Assembly: GCF_001306115.1 (NCBI RefSeq)
Contig: NZ_LGCL01000019.1
Span: 1-64,000 of the forward strand
DNA length: 64,000 bases
Direction: 5' to 3'
Source: Ornatilinea apprima
Lineage (GTDB): Bacteria; Chloroflexota; Anaerolineae; Anaerolineales; Anaerolineaceae
In this document: positions 34,531 to 42,923 of the stretch, one piece after another
Layout: every line of letters begins with the position of its first letter
Position numbering within the stretch: the stretch's first letter is position 1
Notes under the pieces: generated by a model
Told to the model about the DNA's origin: nothing
The model's database searches: none
The model's input: the letters and a program-made list of their open reading frames with translations, nothing else
Position numbers and translations under genes: made by a program

Positions 34531-35523
34531 TTAATCCTCCAGAATCCGATCTATCGCCGCCAGCTCTTCCTTACTGAAGATGATGTTTTCCAGGCAAGCC
34601 ACCACATTATCAATTTGCTCTTTGCGCGACGCGCCGATCAGCGCTGAGGTAATCACCGGGTTTCGCAGCGTCCATGCAATGGCCATCTGCGCGGTTGATT
34701 GTCCCCGCGCGCGGGCGATTTCGCGCAGCTTTCTTACTTTTTCAACCTTCTGCTCGCTCACCTGATCCGGTTTCAAAAATCCGTGCGGTTTCGAGGCACG
34801 CGAACCTTCTGGAATTCCTTCCAGATATTTATCAGTCAGTAAACCCTGCGCCAGCGGACTGAAAACAATGCAGCCCATGCCTTCTTCTTCCAAGGCACTG
34901 GTCAGGCCGTCTTCAATCCAGCGATCAAACATATTGTAGCGCGGCTGGTGAATCAGGCAGGGTGTGCCTAAATCGCGTAAAATGGCCGCCGCTTTACGGG
35001 TGTCTTCGGGGGAATAAGAAGAGATGCCCGCGTAGAGCGCCCTTCCGCTGCGCACAATAAAATCCAGCGCGCCCATCGTTTCTTCCAGCGGCGTGTCGAG
35101 GTCCGGCCGGTGGGAATAGAAAATATCCACATAGTCCAGGCCCATGCGCTTCAAGCTTTGGTCGGCGCTCGCCACCAGATATTTGCGCGAGCCCCATTCG
35201 CCGTACGGGCCGGGCCACATGCGGTATCCGGCCTTGGAAGAGATGATCAACTCATCTCGAAATGGTTTCAAATCCTTCTGCATGATGATGCCAAAAGTCT
35301 CCTCAGCCGATCCAGGCGGCGGGCCGTAGTTGTTCGCCAGATCAAAATGGGTAATTCCCAGGTCAAAAGCGCGCAGCACCATGTCCCTGGAGTTTTCAAA
35401 CGTATCCACACCGCCAAAATTGTGCCACAGACCCAGGCTGATCATCGGCAGCATCAGGCCGCGCTTGCCGCAGCGCCGGTATTCCATCATCGCGTAGCGG
35501 TTTTCTTCCGGTTGGTAAACCAT
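34531..35523 (-). CDS. Aldo/keto reductase (YghZ / glyceraldehyde-3-phosphate reductase type)
   Basis: This 330-residue NADPH-dependent reductase has a TIM-barrel fold. It shows the family patterns ITHFDLANNYGPPPGSAEETFG (catalytic Asp and Tyr), IISSKAGYRMWPGPYGEWGS (catalytic Lys), FYSHRPD and a C-terminal SALIGASRKEQI that binds NADPH. The YGEWGSRKYL segment is characteristic of the YghZ group, which reduces methylglyoxal and L-glyceraldehyde 3-phosphate. AGGAGG precedes the ATG. It is convergent with the SDR gene, separated by only 15 nt. Confidence 0.93.
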   Translation of the reverse strand: MVYQPEENRYAMMEYRRCGKRGLMLPMISLGLWHNFGGVDTFENSRDMVLRAFDLGITHFDLANNYGPPPGSAEETFGIIMQKDLKPFRDELIISSKAGYRMWPGPYGEWGSRKYLVASADQSLKRMGLDYVDIFYSHRPDLDTPLEETMGALDFIVRSGRALYAGISSYSPEDTRKAAAILRDLGTPCLIHQPRYNMFDRWIEDGLTSALEEEGMGCIVFSPLAQGLLTDKYLEGIPEGSRASKPHGFLKPDQVSEQKVEKVRKLREIARARGQSTAQMAIAWTLRNPVITSALIGASRKEQIDNVVACLENIIFSKEELAAIDRILED

Positions 35524-35593
35524 GTTTTCCGACCTCCTATTAATAAAGATGGGTTTGAAGTAATTCTATTGTAACCACAAAGCCCTCAGATAC

Positions 35594-35623
35594 AAAAAAC
35601 CCGGCCGCTAATCATCGGCCGGG
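35594..35623 (-). terminator. Intrinsic terminator of the lytic transglycosylase gene
   Basis: CCCGGCCG pairs with CGGCCGGG across an 8-nt loop and is followed on the minus strand by six T residues. Confidence 0.93.
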
Positions 35624-35644
35624 CAAACATCGATTCTGGCTTAC

Positions 35645-36211
35645 CTATTGGTAAGAATGGTAAATATTCAGCACGATGTCGGCGTAATAATATCCCACAT
35701 CTTTGGGGCCGTAGGCTTTTAAGGCATCGCGCTCGTTGCCGTGCTTTTGAATTAACCCAGCCAGCATGCGCGTTCCATAGATGATATTAAATTCAGGCTG
35801 AAACAATTCGTCCATCGGTGGGCGGTTGGCAAAACACGGTCCGTTGACACACTGAAAACCAGCCGCAATGCCATCTCGCGGCATCACCTGCATCAGCCCC
35901 ACCGCCCCACTCTTCGAGTAAGCATCGGCGCTGCCCCCGCTCTCCTGCAAAATGACGGCCGCGATCAGCCGGGCGTCCAGGCCGTGATTGGCCGCTTCGC
36001 GCTCAATCCAACCGCACCACTGCCGCACCGACTCCGGGTAGCGCGCAGGCAGGCCACATTCCAAAGTAGATGCTTGCTGCACCTCAGCGGCTGGCTCAGC
36101 CTCCGGGGCAGCCTGAACCACATCAGAGGTGTTGAACAGGCTGGCGAACAGCGCCACGCCCAGACACCCCAGCAAAAACCCCGGAATGATCGCCCATCGA
36201 ATTGAAGTCAT
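35645..36211 (-). CDS. Secreted lytic transglycosylase (SLT domain)
   Basis: This 188-residue protein has an N-terminal membrane or signal segment (WAIIPGFLLGCLGVALFASL), a short Ala/Glu linker and an SLT lysozyme-like domain. The catalytic Glu lies in AAVILQESGGSADAYSKSGA, followed by VGLMQVMPRD and the NIIYGTRMLAGLI helix, matching soluble lytic transglycosylases that cleave peptidoglycan glycan strands. The start is ATG 36209-36211; a GTG two codons earlier is possible. It has its own promoter with an inverted repeat over the -10 box, and its own terminator. Confidence 0.92.
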   Translation of the reverse strand: MTSIRWAIIPGFLLGCLGVALFASLFNTSDVVQAAPEAEPAAEVQQASTLECGLPARYPESVRQWCGWIEREAANHGLDARLIAAVILQESGGSADAYSKSGAVGLMQVMPRDGIAAGFQCVNGPCFANRPPMDELFQPEFNIIYGTRMLAGLIQKHGNERDALKAYGPKDVGYYYADIVLNIYHSYQ

Positions 36212-36232
36212 ACGCACCTACCATTTCTCAAC

Positions 36233-36275
36233 AATAAGGTTGTTCTTATTATAGCATATTTGTTCTATTTTTCAA
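36233..36275 (-). promoter_or_regulatory. Promoter with overlapping inverted repeat, lytic transglycosylase gene
   Basis: TTGAAA (36270-36275), 16 nt, TATAAT (36248-36253) on the minus strand. The inverted repeat AATAAG-6 nt-CTTATT (36233-36250) overlaps the -10 box and the predicted start of transcription, a typical repressor-operator position. A Fur-family regulator is encoded 600 nt away; any link is conjecture. Confidence 0.6.
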
Positions 36276-36308
36276 GAGTTAGTTTCCGGAAAGCCGGTTT
36301 GGATGACC

Positions 36309-36337
36309 TTGCTTATCGTCTCCGCCCTGATTACAAT
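36309..36337 (+). promoter_or_regulatory. Promoter directly upstream of the small lipoprotein
   Basis: TTGCTT (36309-36314), 17 nt, TACAAT (36332-36337), then 6 nt to the ATG at 36344, which predicts a leaderless message. Confidence 0.6.
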
Positions 36338-36343
36338 ACCTCT

Positions 36344-36766
36344 ATGCCAAACAAAAAACGATTGGGCTTGTTTTGCCTTCTCCTTCTTCTCCTGGCATCC
36401 GCCTGCGCGCGTGATCCATACGAACAGGTATCCACCCGCCAGCGAGTATCCATTCAAGACGCCTCCTTCTCCCCGCGCCAGTGGAAAGTGCCTGCCGGGA
36501 AGGAGATCAGCTTTGAGGCGCAGAACTTTTCCAGTCGCGACTTGGAATTCTCGATCCTCACCGCCAATATTGAACCACCTCTTCGCCCTCAAGATACGGA
36601 AATAATCTGGTTCAGCACTTCTCTGCCTTCTGATCAGAAGGTTCAGTTTTCCTTCCAATCGCCGTCCATGCCCGGCGAATATGATGTGCTTCTCGACTCA
36701 ACTGCCGCTTCTGGCCAGGAATGGTTGGGGAAACTGGTCGTATATTCCCCCGAAGTACTTCCATAA
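36344..36766 (+). CDS. Small cupredoxin-fold-like lipoprotein
   Basis: About 140 residues. MPNKKRLGLFCLLLLLLASAC is a lipoprotein signal peptide, and the mature protein starts at the Cys of LASAC. The rest is beta-rich: VSIQDASFSPRQWKVPAGKE and VQFSFQSPSMPGEYDVLLD fit the plastocyanin/azurin-like pattern. The usual copper-ligand His, Cys and Met set is not evident, so metal binding is unlikely or non-standard. The start is ATG 36344; the longer frame to 36260 covers the promoter. A terminator follows at once. The function is unknown. Confidence 0.75.
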   Translation: MPNKKRLGLFCLLLLLLASACARDPYEQVSTRQRVSIQDASFSPRQWKVPAGKEISFEAQNFSSRDLEFSILTANIEPPLRPQDTEIIWFSTSLPSDQKVQFSFQSPSMPGEYDVLLDSTAASGQEWLGKLVVYSPEVLP

Positions 36767-36792
36767 AAAAAGCCCTTTACGTTGGGCTTTTT
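36767..36792. terminator. Bidirectional intrinsic terminator
   Basis: AAAAAGCCC pairs with GGGCTTTTT across an 8-nt loop, between the small lipoprotein gene and the convergent Fur-family gene. Confidence 0.9.
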
Positions 36793-36830
36793 CTCATACA
36801 AATTCTACGGAGCAGCTGCTTTCCTGTTTT

Positions 36831-37268
36831 TTAAGAATAGCCCTGCCTGCGGCAGGTGCTGCACACCCCAAAAACCTGCATCCAGTGTTCCTCAATCTGG
36901 TAATCTTTCTCGATGCCAATTTGTGCAAAAAAAGACTCCAGATTCTCCCCTTGAAAATACTCATACCGCCCGCAAACGCTGCAAAGCAGCAAATGATGAT
37001 GTCCCTCTTTGGCAGCAACAAAAGCCTGGCAGCCTTGGTGCTGGTGCACCCGTTGGATCATTCCCAATTCTTCGAGTTTCTCCAGCGTGCGATATACGCT
37101 CACCAGCCCCAATTTTCCATAATGCGCCCGCGCAAGGTCAAAAACCTCACACGGCTTCAACACCCGGTCACTGTTAATCACAACCTCCACCACTGCTTCG
37201 CGCGCGTCTGTCAACCGGTACCCGTTATCGCGTAGCTTTTGCATCCATACGTCTTTACGCTCGTCCAA
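36831..37268 (-). CDS. Fur-family metal-dependent transcription regulator
   Basis: About 145 residues: a winged-helix DNA-binding half (LTDAREAVVEVVINSDRVL, then LGLVSVYRTLEKLEELGMI) and a dimerisation half with the metal-binding run GHHHLLLCSVCG and a second CSTC pair near the C-terminus, the structural-zinc signature. It could be Fur, Zur or PerR; the sequence does not decide. The best start is TTG 37266-37268, with AGGA six nt upstream. An in-frame TTG at 37280 and an ATG at 37244 are alternatives. Its target might include its own region or the operator at 36233. Confidence 0.9.
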   Translation of the reverse strand: MDERKDVWMQKLRDNGYRLTDAREAVVEVVINSDRVLKPCEVFDLARAHYGKLGLVSVYRTLEKLEELGMIQRVHQHQGCQAFVAAKEGHHHLLLCSVCGRYEYFQGENLESFFAQIGIEKDYQIEEHWMQVFGVCSTCRRQGYS

Positions 37269-37339
37269 TTTTTTCCTCAATTATTTTTCGTCATCTGCCA
37301 TTTCAAAACGCAACCCCACGATGGTCTCAGCAGCCAACC

Positions 37340-38536
37340 TTATTGCAAAAAATTCCACGGGTTAACCTTGCCGTACTCATCGCTCAGCATTTCAAAATGC
37401 AGGTGCGGCCCGCTGGAATTCCCTGTGCTGCCCATTCCGCCGATCAGGTCACCCTGGGTAACGGGTGAGCCGCAGCCCACGGTCAGCGAATCCAGGTGGG
37501 CATACAGCGTTTGCCAGCCGTTGCCGTGATCAATCACAATCACATTACCATAACCCCAATCATTCCAGCCCGCGTATACCACCACGCCTGAATCTGCGGC
37601 GTAGATTGCGTTTCCACTGCTGCCAGCAATATCAATCCCATAATGATTGGTCTCTGGCGCGTAATCATAGCCCGAGAGATAGCGCTCTACCGATGGCCAG
37701 ATGAAGGTTCCTCCACCCACCGGCCCATCCATAATCGCGCCGCACGCGCCCGGCCCCATAATGCTGGCCACAGCCGGGTCGCTGCGCGTGATGCGCGGCG
37801 CGCTCCATGAGATAAACTCGCGCCGGCCGCCCGGCACAACCAGCCAGGTTCCCGGCTCAATATTGGGGTTCGCCAGGTCGCCCAGGGTTTCCACGTTGAG
37901 CTGGTTGCCCGGCCAGTTCAGAATCGCATCAGGAGTAACCCCGTAGAAAGCGGCCACACCGTTTAGGCCGTCTCCACTGTGCCATTCATAATACACCCCA
38001 TCCACCGGCAGAATATTCAACATCTGCCCGGGGGTCAGCCGGTGCGGATCGTCAGCGAGAATATAATAATTTCCCCACAAAATTGTTTCAGGGCGCAAAT
38101 TGAACTTTTGGGCAATGCCAAAAATCGTATCGCCTTTTTGCACTTCATATTGAGTTACACTCGAGCGCGGTTTGGCTGGGATATTGGTATGCAAAAGAGT
38201 CAGGCGCTCCACTCCCCCAGCCGAAAGCGCTGCGGGCGCGTTCAGGTTCACCGCGATGACCGGCGTGGGCTCTGCCAGCGGGGCTGCCTGCGCCGACCCG
38301 CTGATCGATCTCATTTGCCCCTGCAGGTAGAAGTTACGCATTACCCACACAACTAACAAAATCATCACCACCGAGGCCAGGCCGCTGCCCAACCGCAGCG
38401 CGGCTTCGCCCAGGCCCATGCGCAGCACACCATCCCAAATGTCGCGCCACATCCGCCTGGGACGCGCGGTTAATTCAGGATCTTCCTTGGAAACTTGGCG
38501 ATCAATATCTTTAAAAGATGCGGGGGATTCCTGCAT
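37340..38536 (-). CDS. M23 (LytM-type) endopeptidase with LysM repeats and membrane anchor
   Basis: This 398-residue protein has an N-terminal cytoplasmic tail and one membrane helix (LASVVMILLVVWVMRNFYL). A LysM domain follows (YEVQKGDTIFGIAQKFNLRP), then a second LysM-like segment around GLNGVAAFYGVTPDAILNW. A peptidase M23 domain ends the protein: NHYGIDIAG has the first zinc ligands (near residue 292), and SGPHLHFEM has the catalytic and ligand His (near 379). It would cleave peptidoglycan cross-links on the outer face of the membrane, or act as a non-catalytic regulator; the zinc motifs look complete. A short AGGTT site precedes the ATG. Confidence 0.93.
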   Translation of the reverse strand: MQESPASFKDIDRQVSKEDPELTARPRRMWRDIWDGVLRMGLGEAALRLGSGLASVVMILLVVWVMRNFYLQGQMRSISGSAQAAPLAEPTPVIAVNLNAPAALSAGGVERLTLLHTNIPAKPRSSVTQYEVQKGDTIFGIAQKFNLRPETILWGNYYILADDPHRLTPGQMLNILPVDGVYYEWHSGDGLNGVAAFYGVTPDAILNWPGNQLNVETLGDLANPNIEPGTWLVVPGGRREFISWSAPRITRSDPAVASIMGPGACGAIMDGPVGGGTFIWPSVERYLSGYDYAPETNHYGIDIAGSSGNAIYAADSGVVVYAGWNDWGYGNVIVIDHGNGWQTLYAHLDSLTVGCGSPVTQGDLIGGMGSTGNSSGPHLHFEMLSDEYGKVNPWNFLQ

Positions 38537-38617
38537 ACGGTTAAACCTCGCTTGCCATCATAACATAAGCGAGAAAGTCGGTCAAGAAACCTTGATTCTA
38601 CACGGTCTGCGCTGTGA

Positions 38618-39070
38618 TCACAGCATTCCAATTACCGTAACAATGATCAAAACCACCAGCGCCGCGACCAGCGCGATAAATTTTTTATCGTCCTCCAAAA
38701 ATCCCGCGACCAGGTCTTTTCCCCGCGCAATCGCGTTGGCTTTCGCCTTCTTTGGCGGCTCGCTCAATGCCAGATAATCACCGTCTTCCTGGCTGCCCCC
38801 TCGCAATCCCCCCAGCGCCGCCTCATACGGGTGTGCCTGCTCCGCTTCCATCTCTTCCAGTCTTTGCGTCGCCGCCTCATCTTGTGGCGACAAGATCAAA
38901 ATTTGCCGCAGGCAGCGCACCTTTTCCTTTTCATCCTGATACGCGTCTGCCAGCATACGCCAGGCTTCCAGATTCTGCGGCTCTTCCAGAACAATCTTCT
39001 CTAAAGATTCCACGGCTGTATCAAAATCACCCACCTGCACCAAACGTCTGATTAACTCCAAATCTGCCAT
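38618..39070 (-). CDS. Small TPR-like protein with C-terminal membrane helix
   Basis: About 150 residues. The N-terminal half has two or three helix pairs resembling tetratricopeptide repeats (LIRRLVQVGDFDTAVESLEK, then LEEPQNLEAWRMLADAYQDE and a third pair with LRQILILSPQDE). The protein ends in a single membrane helix (LVAALVVLIIVTVIGML), so it is probably tail-anchored with its helices in the cytoplasm. The start is ATG 39068-39070, with GAGAGGGG upstream; the longer frame has no site. The function is unknown. Confidence 0.78.
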   Translation of the reverse strand: MADLELIRRLVQVGDFDTAVESLEKIVLEEPQNLEAWRMLADAYQDEKEKVRCLRQILILSPQDEAATQRLEEMEAEQAHPYEAALGGLRGGSQEDGDYLALSEPPKKAKANAIARGKDLVAGFLEDDKKFIALVAALVVLIIVTVIGML

Positions 39071-39266
39071 CGATACCCCTCTCTTTTTCCGGTCGGCCTG
39101 CCGCCGCTCGGGCAAATTGGTTAAGCTAATAAAGATATACAATGATTATAGGCCAATCCCCACCAGCGCAACCCATTTATTAACCATATTTTCGTTTGAC
39201 TGCGATCATCTGATTCCTGTCAACTTGTTCAGACCCTTTTTTACGTGCCTCGCCGCTCAATTAGAA

Positions 39267-39295
39267 TTGTCGCGCCTACCATCCTGTGCTATGAT
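39267..39295 (+). promoter_or_regulatory. Promoter of mtnP
   Basis: TTGTCG (39267-39272), 17 nt, TATGAT (39290-39295), about 33 nt before a GGAGAAAA ribosome-binding site. Confidence 0.6.
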
Positions 39296-39335
39296 TCAAA
39301 ACGAACTAACCTGAAGGAAAAGAACGGAGAAAATC

Positions 39336-40202
39336 ATGACCGCTCAACCCATCCTGGCTGTCATCGGTGGTTCAGGCCTTTATCAATTTGAAGGTCTGCA
39401 AGACGTTGAAACCATCGAAGTGGATACCCCCTACGGGAAACCCAGCTCCCCCATCGTCATGGGCACCCTGGCCGGAAAAACGGTTGCGTTTTTGGCCCGC
39501 CACGGCATCGGCCATTTCATCTCCCCTACCGAGGTCAACTACCGCGCCAACATTTACGCCCTCAAGTCCATTGGCGCCCGCCGGATTGTCAGCATCAGCG
39601 CCTGCGGCTCCCTGCGCGAAGATTACGCCCCCGGGCACATCGTCATCCCCGACCAGCTCATCGACTTCACCCGCGACCGCAAGCGCTCTTTCTTTGAGAA
39701 CGGCCTGGTTGCCCACATCAGCCCCGCGGATCCCTTCTGTAATGAAATCTCCACCGAAATCTACCAGGCGGTCATTCAGACCAGCGCCGTCTGCCACCTG
39801 GGCGGATCATTCATCACCATTGAAGGGCCGCGTTTTTCCACCAAAGGCGAGTCCAACCTCTTCCGTGCCTGGGGCATCTCCATCATCGGCATGACCACCT
39901 CACCCGAGGCTTTCCTCGCCCGCGAAGCCGAAATGTGTTACGGTGTTTTGGCCCATGTAACCGACTATGACGTCTGGCATACTTCCGAAGCCCCTGTTTC
40001 GGTGGAAATGGTTGTCCGCACCCTGCAAGAGAATACTCATCACGCCCAGGAAGCCATCCACAACCTGGTCAGCGCCCTGCCTGAAGATTTTGACTGCAAA
40101 TGCTCGCGCGCCCTGGCCAACGCCCTGATGACCAATCCTCCGGCTATTCCCGCTGGCACGCGCCAGCAGTTGGGCTGGCTGATAGATAAATACCTCGCCT
40201 GA
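39336..40202 (+). CDS. mtnP: S-methyl-5'-thioadenosine phosphorylase
   Basis: This 288-residue phosphorylase splits methylthioadenosine into adenine and methylthioribose-1-phosphate in methionine salvage. It has the phosphate loop IGGSGLYQFEGL near the start, ARHGIGH and the SPTEVNYRANIYALKSIGA block, and FITIEGPRFSTKGESNLFR, which marks MTAP rather than PNP. GMTTSPEAFLAREAEMCY is the base-binding region; Ser at the position that is Asp in guanosine-type enzymes fits adenine. The ATG has a GGAG site. The following gene starts 17 nt after its stop, so translational coupling is possible. Confidence 0.95.
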   Translation: MTAQPILAVIGGSGLYQFEGLQDVETIEVDTPYGKPSSPIVMGTLAGKTVAFLARHGIGHFISPTEVNYRANIYALKSIGARRIVSISACGSLREDYAPGHIVIPDQLIDFTRDRKRSFFENGLVAHISPADPFCNEISTEIYQAVIQTSAVCHLGGSFITIEGPRFSTKGESNLFRAWGISIIGMTTSPEAFLAREAEMCYGVLAHVTDYDVWHTSEAPVSVEMVVRTLQENTHHAQEAIHNLVSALPEDFDCKCSRALANALMTNPPAIPAGTRQQLGWLIDKYLA

Positions 40203-40219
40203 GAAAAGCGCCGGTTACT

Positions 40220-42865
40220 TTGAATCCCATTTTTCCCGCGTCTCTGTCTCCCAAAGACCGCCAGCAAAGCCGTTTGCTCTCGCTGACAGCGCTATTCTTG
40301 CTGCTCTATGCGGCCATCCTCACCCTTTCTCCAGCGGTCCGCCAGCGCCAGTGGCCGGCCGACCTGCACTGGCAGCATTGGGCCGGTGTGGCCATCTGGT
40401 TGCTCGGTTTCGCGCTCACCCACCGCCAGGTTTGCCGCCACCTACCCGACCGCGATCCTTACCTTTTGCCAGTCGTTGCCACCCTCAGCGGATGGGGGCT
40501 GCTAACCATTTACCGGCTCATCCCCTCTTTTGGCTACCGCCAGACCATCTGGCTGGCCATCGCCCTGGGCTTGCTCAACTTTGCCTTGCGCGTCCCCAAC
40601 CTCCTGGATATGCTGCGCCGCTACAAATACGTCTGGCTGGTCAGCGGGCTGCTGCTGACGGCCTTCACCATCCTGATCGGCACCTATCCCTCCGGCGAAG
40701 GCCCAACCTTGTGGCTGAACTTCCAGCTTTTCTTCATACAGCCCTCCGAACCGCTGAAGCTGCTGGTGGTCATTTACCTGGCCGCCTACCTGGCCGATAA
40801 CCTGCCGGTGAGCTTCAGTCTGGCACGGCTGCTCGCCCCCACAACCGTGCTGGTTGGCGCGGCGCTGGCCATTTTTTCCGTCCAGCGCGACCTCGGCACA
40901 GCCTCCCTATTCATCTTGCTTTACTTCGGTGTCATTTTTCTGGCCTCTGGCCGCCGCCGCATTCTGCTCGCCGGAGCAGCGATCCTTTTGATCGCGGCTA
41001 TTGCCGGTTATTTCATCTTTGATGTCATCCGCTTACGGTTCGACGCCTGGCTCAATCCCTGGCTCGACCCCACCGGCCGATCCTATCAAATCGTGCAGTC
41101 TATCCTCGGCATTGCCGCCGGCGGTTTGATCGGCCGCGGACCCGGACTGGGCAGCCCTTCGGTGATCCCCGTAGCCATCTCCGATTTTATCTTCGCCGCC
41201 ATCGCTGAAGAAACCGGACTGCTCGGCATCATCGCCCTCCTTACCCTGATTGGTCTTCTGGTCAGCCGCGGATTTCGCGTTGCCTTACGCGCCCGCAGCC
41301 TTTGGCTGCGTTACCTCTCAGCCGGTCTTGTGATCGAGCTGGCTCTCCAGTCAATTCTGATTATTGGCGGCAACACCCGCCTGCTGCCCCTCACCGGGGT
41401 TACCTTGCCCTTCGTCTCGTATGGCGGATCTTCCCTCATATCTTCCTTCGCGGCTCTTTTCCTCCTCCTCTTGATCAGCAATGAGGACGAAGATTTCGAT
41501 CCCGCCCCCGTGCAAGACCCGTTCGCCTACCAGCTCATCTTCGGTGGGCTTCTCGCCTCACTGGCTTTGCTGGCGCTCATCAGCGGATGGTGGGCTGTCA
41601 TTCGCCGCACAGATTTACTCACCCGCGCCGACAATCCCCGCCCGGCCATCGACGATTATTACGTTCCGCGTGGCAAAATGCTCGACCGCAATAACCGCGT
41701 CATTGTCTCCACCGCTGGAAAAGCGGGCGCCTACACCCGTCAAGTCTCCATTTCTTCGCTGGGCCCGGTGGTTGGGTATTCTCATCCCCTGCTGGGGCAA
41801 GCCGGCCTCGAGGCCTCGCTTAATGATTACCTGCGCGGCTTGCAGGGCAGTCCCGCCGCCCTGATTTTCAAAGATGATCTGCTCTACGGACAGCATCCCG
41901 CCGGTCTGGACGTGCGTCTGACCCTAGACCAGGAGCTGCAGCGAAGCGCGGACGAATCCCTGCAGGGGCATGTGGGCAGCCTGGTGCTGCTCAACGCGCA
42001 CAGCGGCGAAGTGCTCGCTTTGTCTTCATCCCCCAACTACGACCCCAACCGCATTGAAGAAGATCTGCAATCCTGGCTGGCCGATTCTAACGCGCCCCTG
42101 CTCAACCGCGCCGTGCAAGGCCAATACCCGCCCGGAACCGCTCTGGCGCCCTTCCTCTACGCCCACGCCATCCAAAAAAACCTGCTTCCCGATCTGCCGT
42201 TTTCACAGGCGGTGTCTTTCAACCAGCAGTCCTGGATGTGCTCCTTGCCAGTAACGCCCCCGCTCACCTGGCCCAAAGCGGTTGCAGCCGGCTGCCCGGC
42301 CGCCATACAGGCGCTCGGGCAGACCTTCAACCCCTCCGATTGGCTCGCCTTGTACCAATCGGCCGGATTTGGCGAAACGCCTGATCTGCGCCTGCCAGCC
42401 GCGCCGACAGCCAGTCTGTCTGTGGATTCATTTTCCAACACCGATCCGGCACAGATCGCCCTCGGGCAAAGCGGCATCAACGTCAGCCCGATGCAGATGG
42501 CCCTGGCAGTCGCAGCCTTCTCCACCGACGGTCCCCGTCCCATCCCGCTGATTGCCGCCGCGGTCAACACCCCCGCTCAGGGCTGGGTGGTTCTAACTTC
42601 AGACACCCCCACCGTCACCTTGCCGCAGTCCTCGCGCGCCGCCGTCCGGGACCTGACCGTAGAGAGCAAGCCCTATTGGCAGGTAGTTGCCTCTGCCCAG
42701 GCCGCGAAAAAGAAGCTCACCTGGTACCTGGCGGGCACCACCCCCGAATGGCCCAACACCTCCCTGGCCCTGGTCATCTTGTTGGAAGAAGACAACCCGC
42801 GTCTGGCAAAAACCATTGGCGAGCAGCTCATCGAGAAAACCCTCAATCTCACCCAAACGGAATAA
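40220..42865 (+). CDS. SEDS (FtsW/RodA) glycosyltransferase fused to a degenerate penicillin-binding domain
   Basis: This 881-residue protein has an N-terminal SEDS polymerase of about ten helices and a PBP transpeptidase-like domain after one further helix. SEDS hallmarks are present: QPSEPLKLLVVIYL, VQRDLGTASLF, and ISDFIFAAIAEETGLLG with the conserved Asp. The PBP half keeps the fold (YYVPRGKMLDRNNRVI, YPPG, GQSGINVSPMQMALA) but all three active-site motifs are changed: S-x-x-K is Thr640-Ala-Leu-Ala643, SxN is Gly691-Cys-Pro693 and KTG is Val-Val-Ala (822-824). It should polymerise glycan but not crosslink. The start is TTG at 40220 with a weak ribosome-binding site, so the exact start is uncertain. 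Confidence 0.92.
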   Translation: MNPIFPASLSPKDRQQSRLLSLTALFLLLYAAILTLSPAVRQRQWPADLHWQHWAGVAIWLLGFALTHRQVCRHLPDRDPYLLPVVATLSGWGLLTIYRLIPSFGYRQTIWLAIALGLLNFALRVPNLLDMLRRYKYVWLVSGLLLTAFTILIGTYPSGEGPTLWLNFQLFFIQPSEPLKLLVVIYLAAYLADNLPVSFSLARLLAPTTVLVGAALAIFSVQRDLGTASLFILLYFGVIFLASGRRRILLAGAAILLIAAIAGYFIFDVIRLRFDAWLNPWLDPTGRSYQIVQSILGIAAGGLIGRGPGLGSPSVIPVAISDFIFAAIAEETGLLGIIALLTLIGLLVSRGFRVALRARSLWLRYLSAGLVIELALQSILIIGGNTRLLPLTGVTLPFVSYGGSSLISSFAALFLLLLISNEDEDFDPAPVQDPFAYQLIFGGLLASLALLALISGWWAVIRRTDLLTRADNPRPAIDDYYVPRGKMLDRNNRVIVSTAGKAGAYTRQVSISSLGPVVGYSHPLLGQAGLEASLNDYLRGLQGSPAALIFKDDLLYGQHPAGLDVRLTLDQELQRSADESLQGHVGSLVLLNAHSGEVLALSSSPNYDPNRIEEDLQSWLADSNAPLLNRAVQGQYPPGTALAPFLYAHAIQKNLLPDLPFSQAVSFNQQSWMCSLPVTPPLTWPKAVAAGCPAAIQALGQTFNPSDWLALYQSAGFGETPDLRLPAAPTASLSVDSFSNTDPAQIALGQSGINVSPMQMALAVAAFSTDGPRPIPLIAAAVNTPAQGWVVLTSDTPTVTLPQSSRAAVRDLTVESKPYWQVVASAQAAKKKLTWYLAGTTPEWPNTSLALVILLEEDNPRLAKTIGEQLIEKTLNLTQTE

Positions 42866-42867
42866 AA

Positions 42868-42897
42868 AAACAGGCGGCCCGTGTAGGGCTGCCTGTT
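42868..42897. terminator. Intrinsic terminator between the SEDS-PBP gene and tyrS
   Basis: AACAGGC-GGCCC pairs with GGGCT-GCCTGTT (one mismatch) across a 5-nt loop. On the minus strand it is followed by seven T residues, so it serves tyrS best. Confidence 0.88.
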
Positions 42898-42923
42898 CAT
42901 GTTGTCATCGCTCGCTGCGCGGG

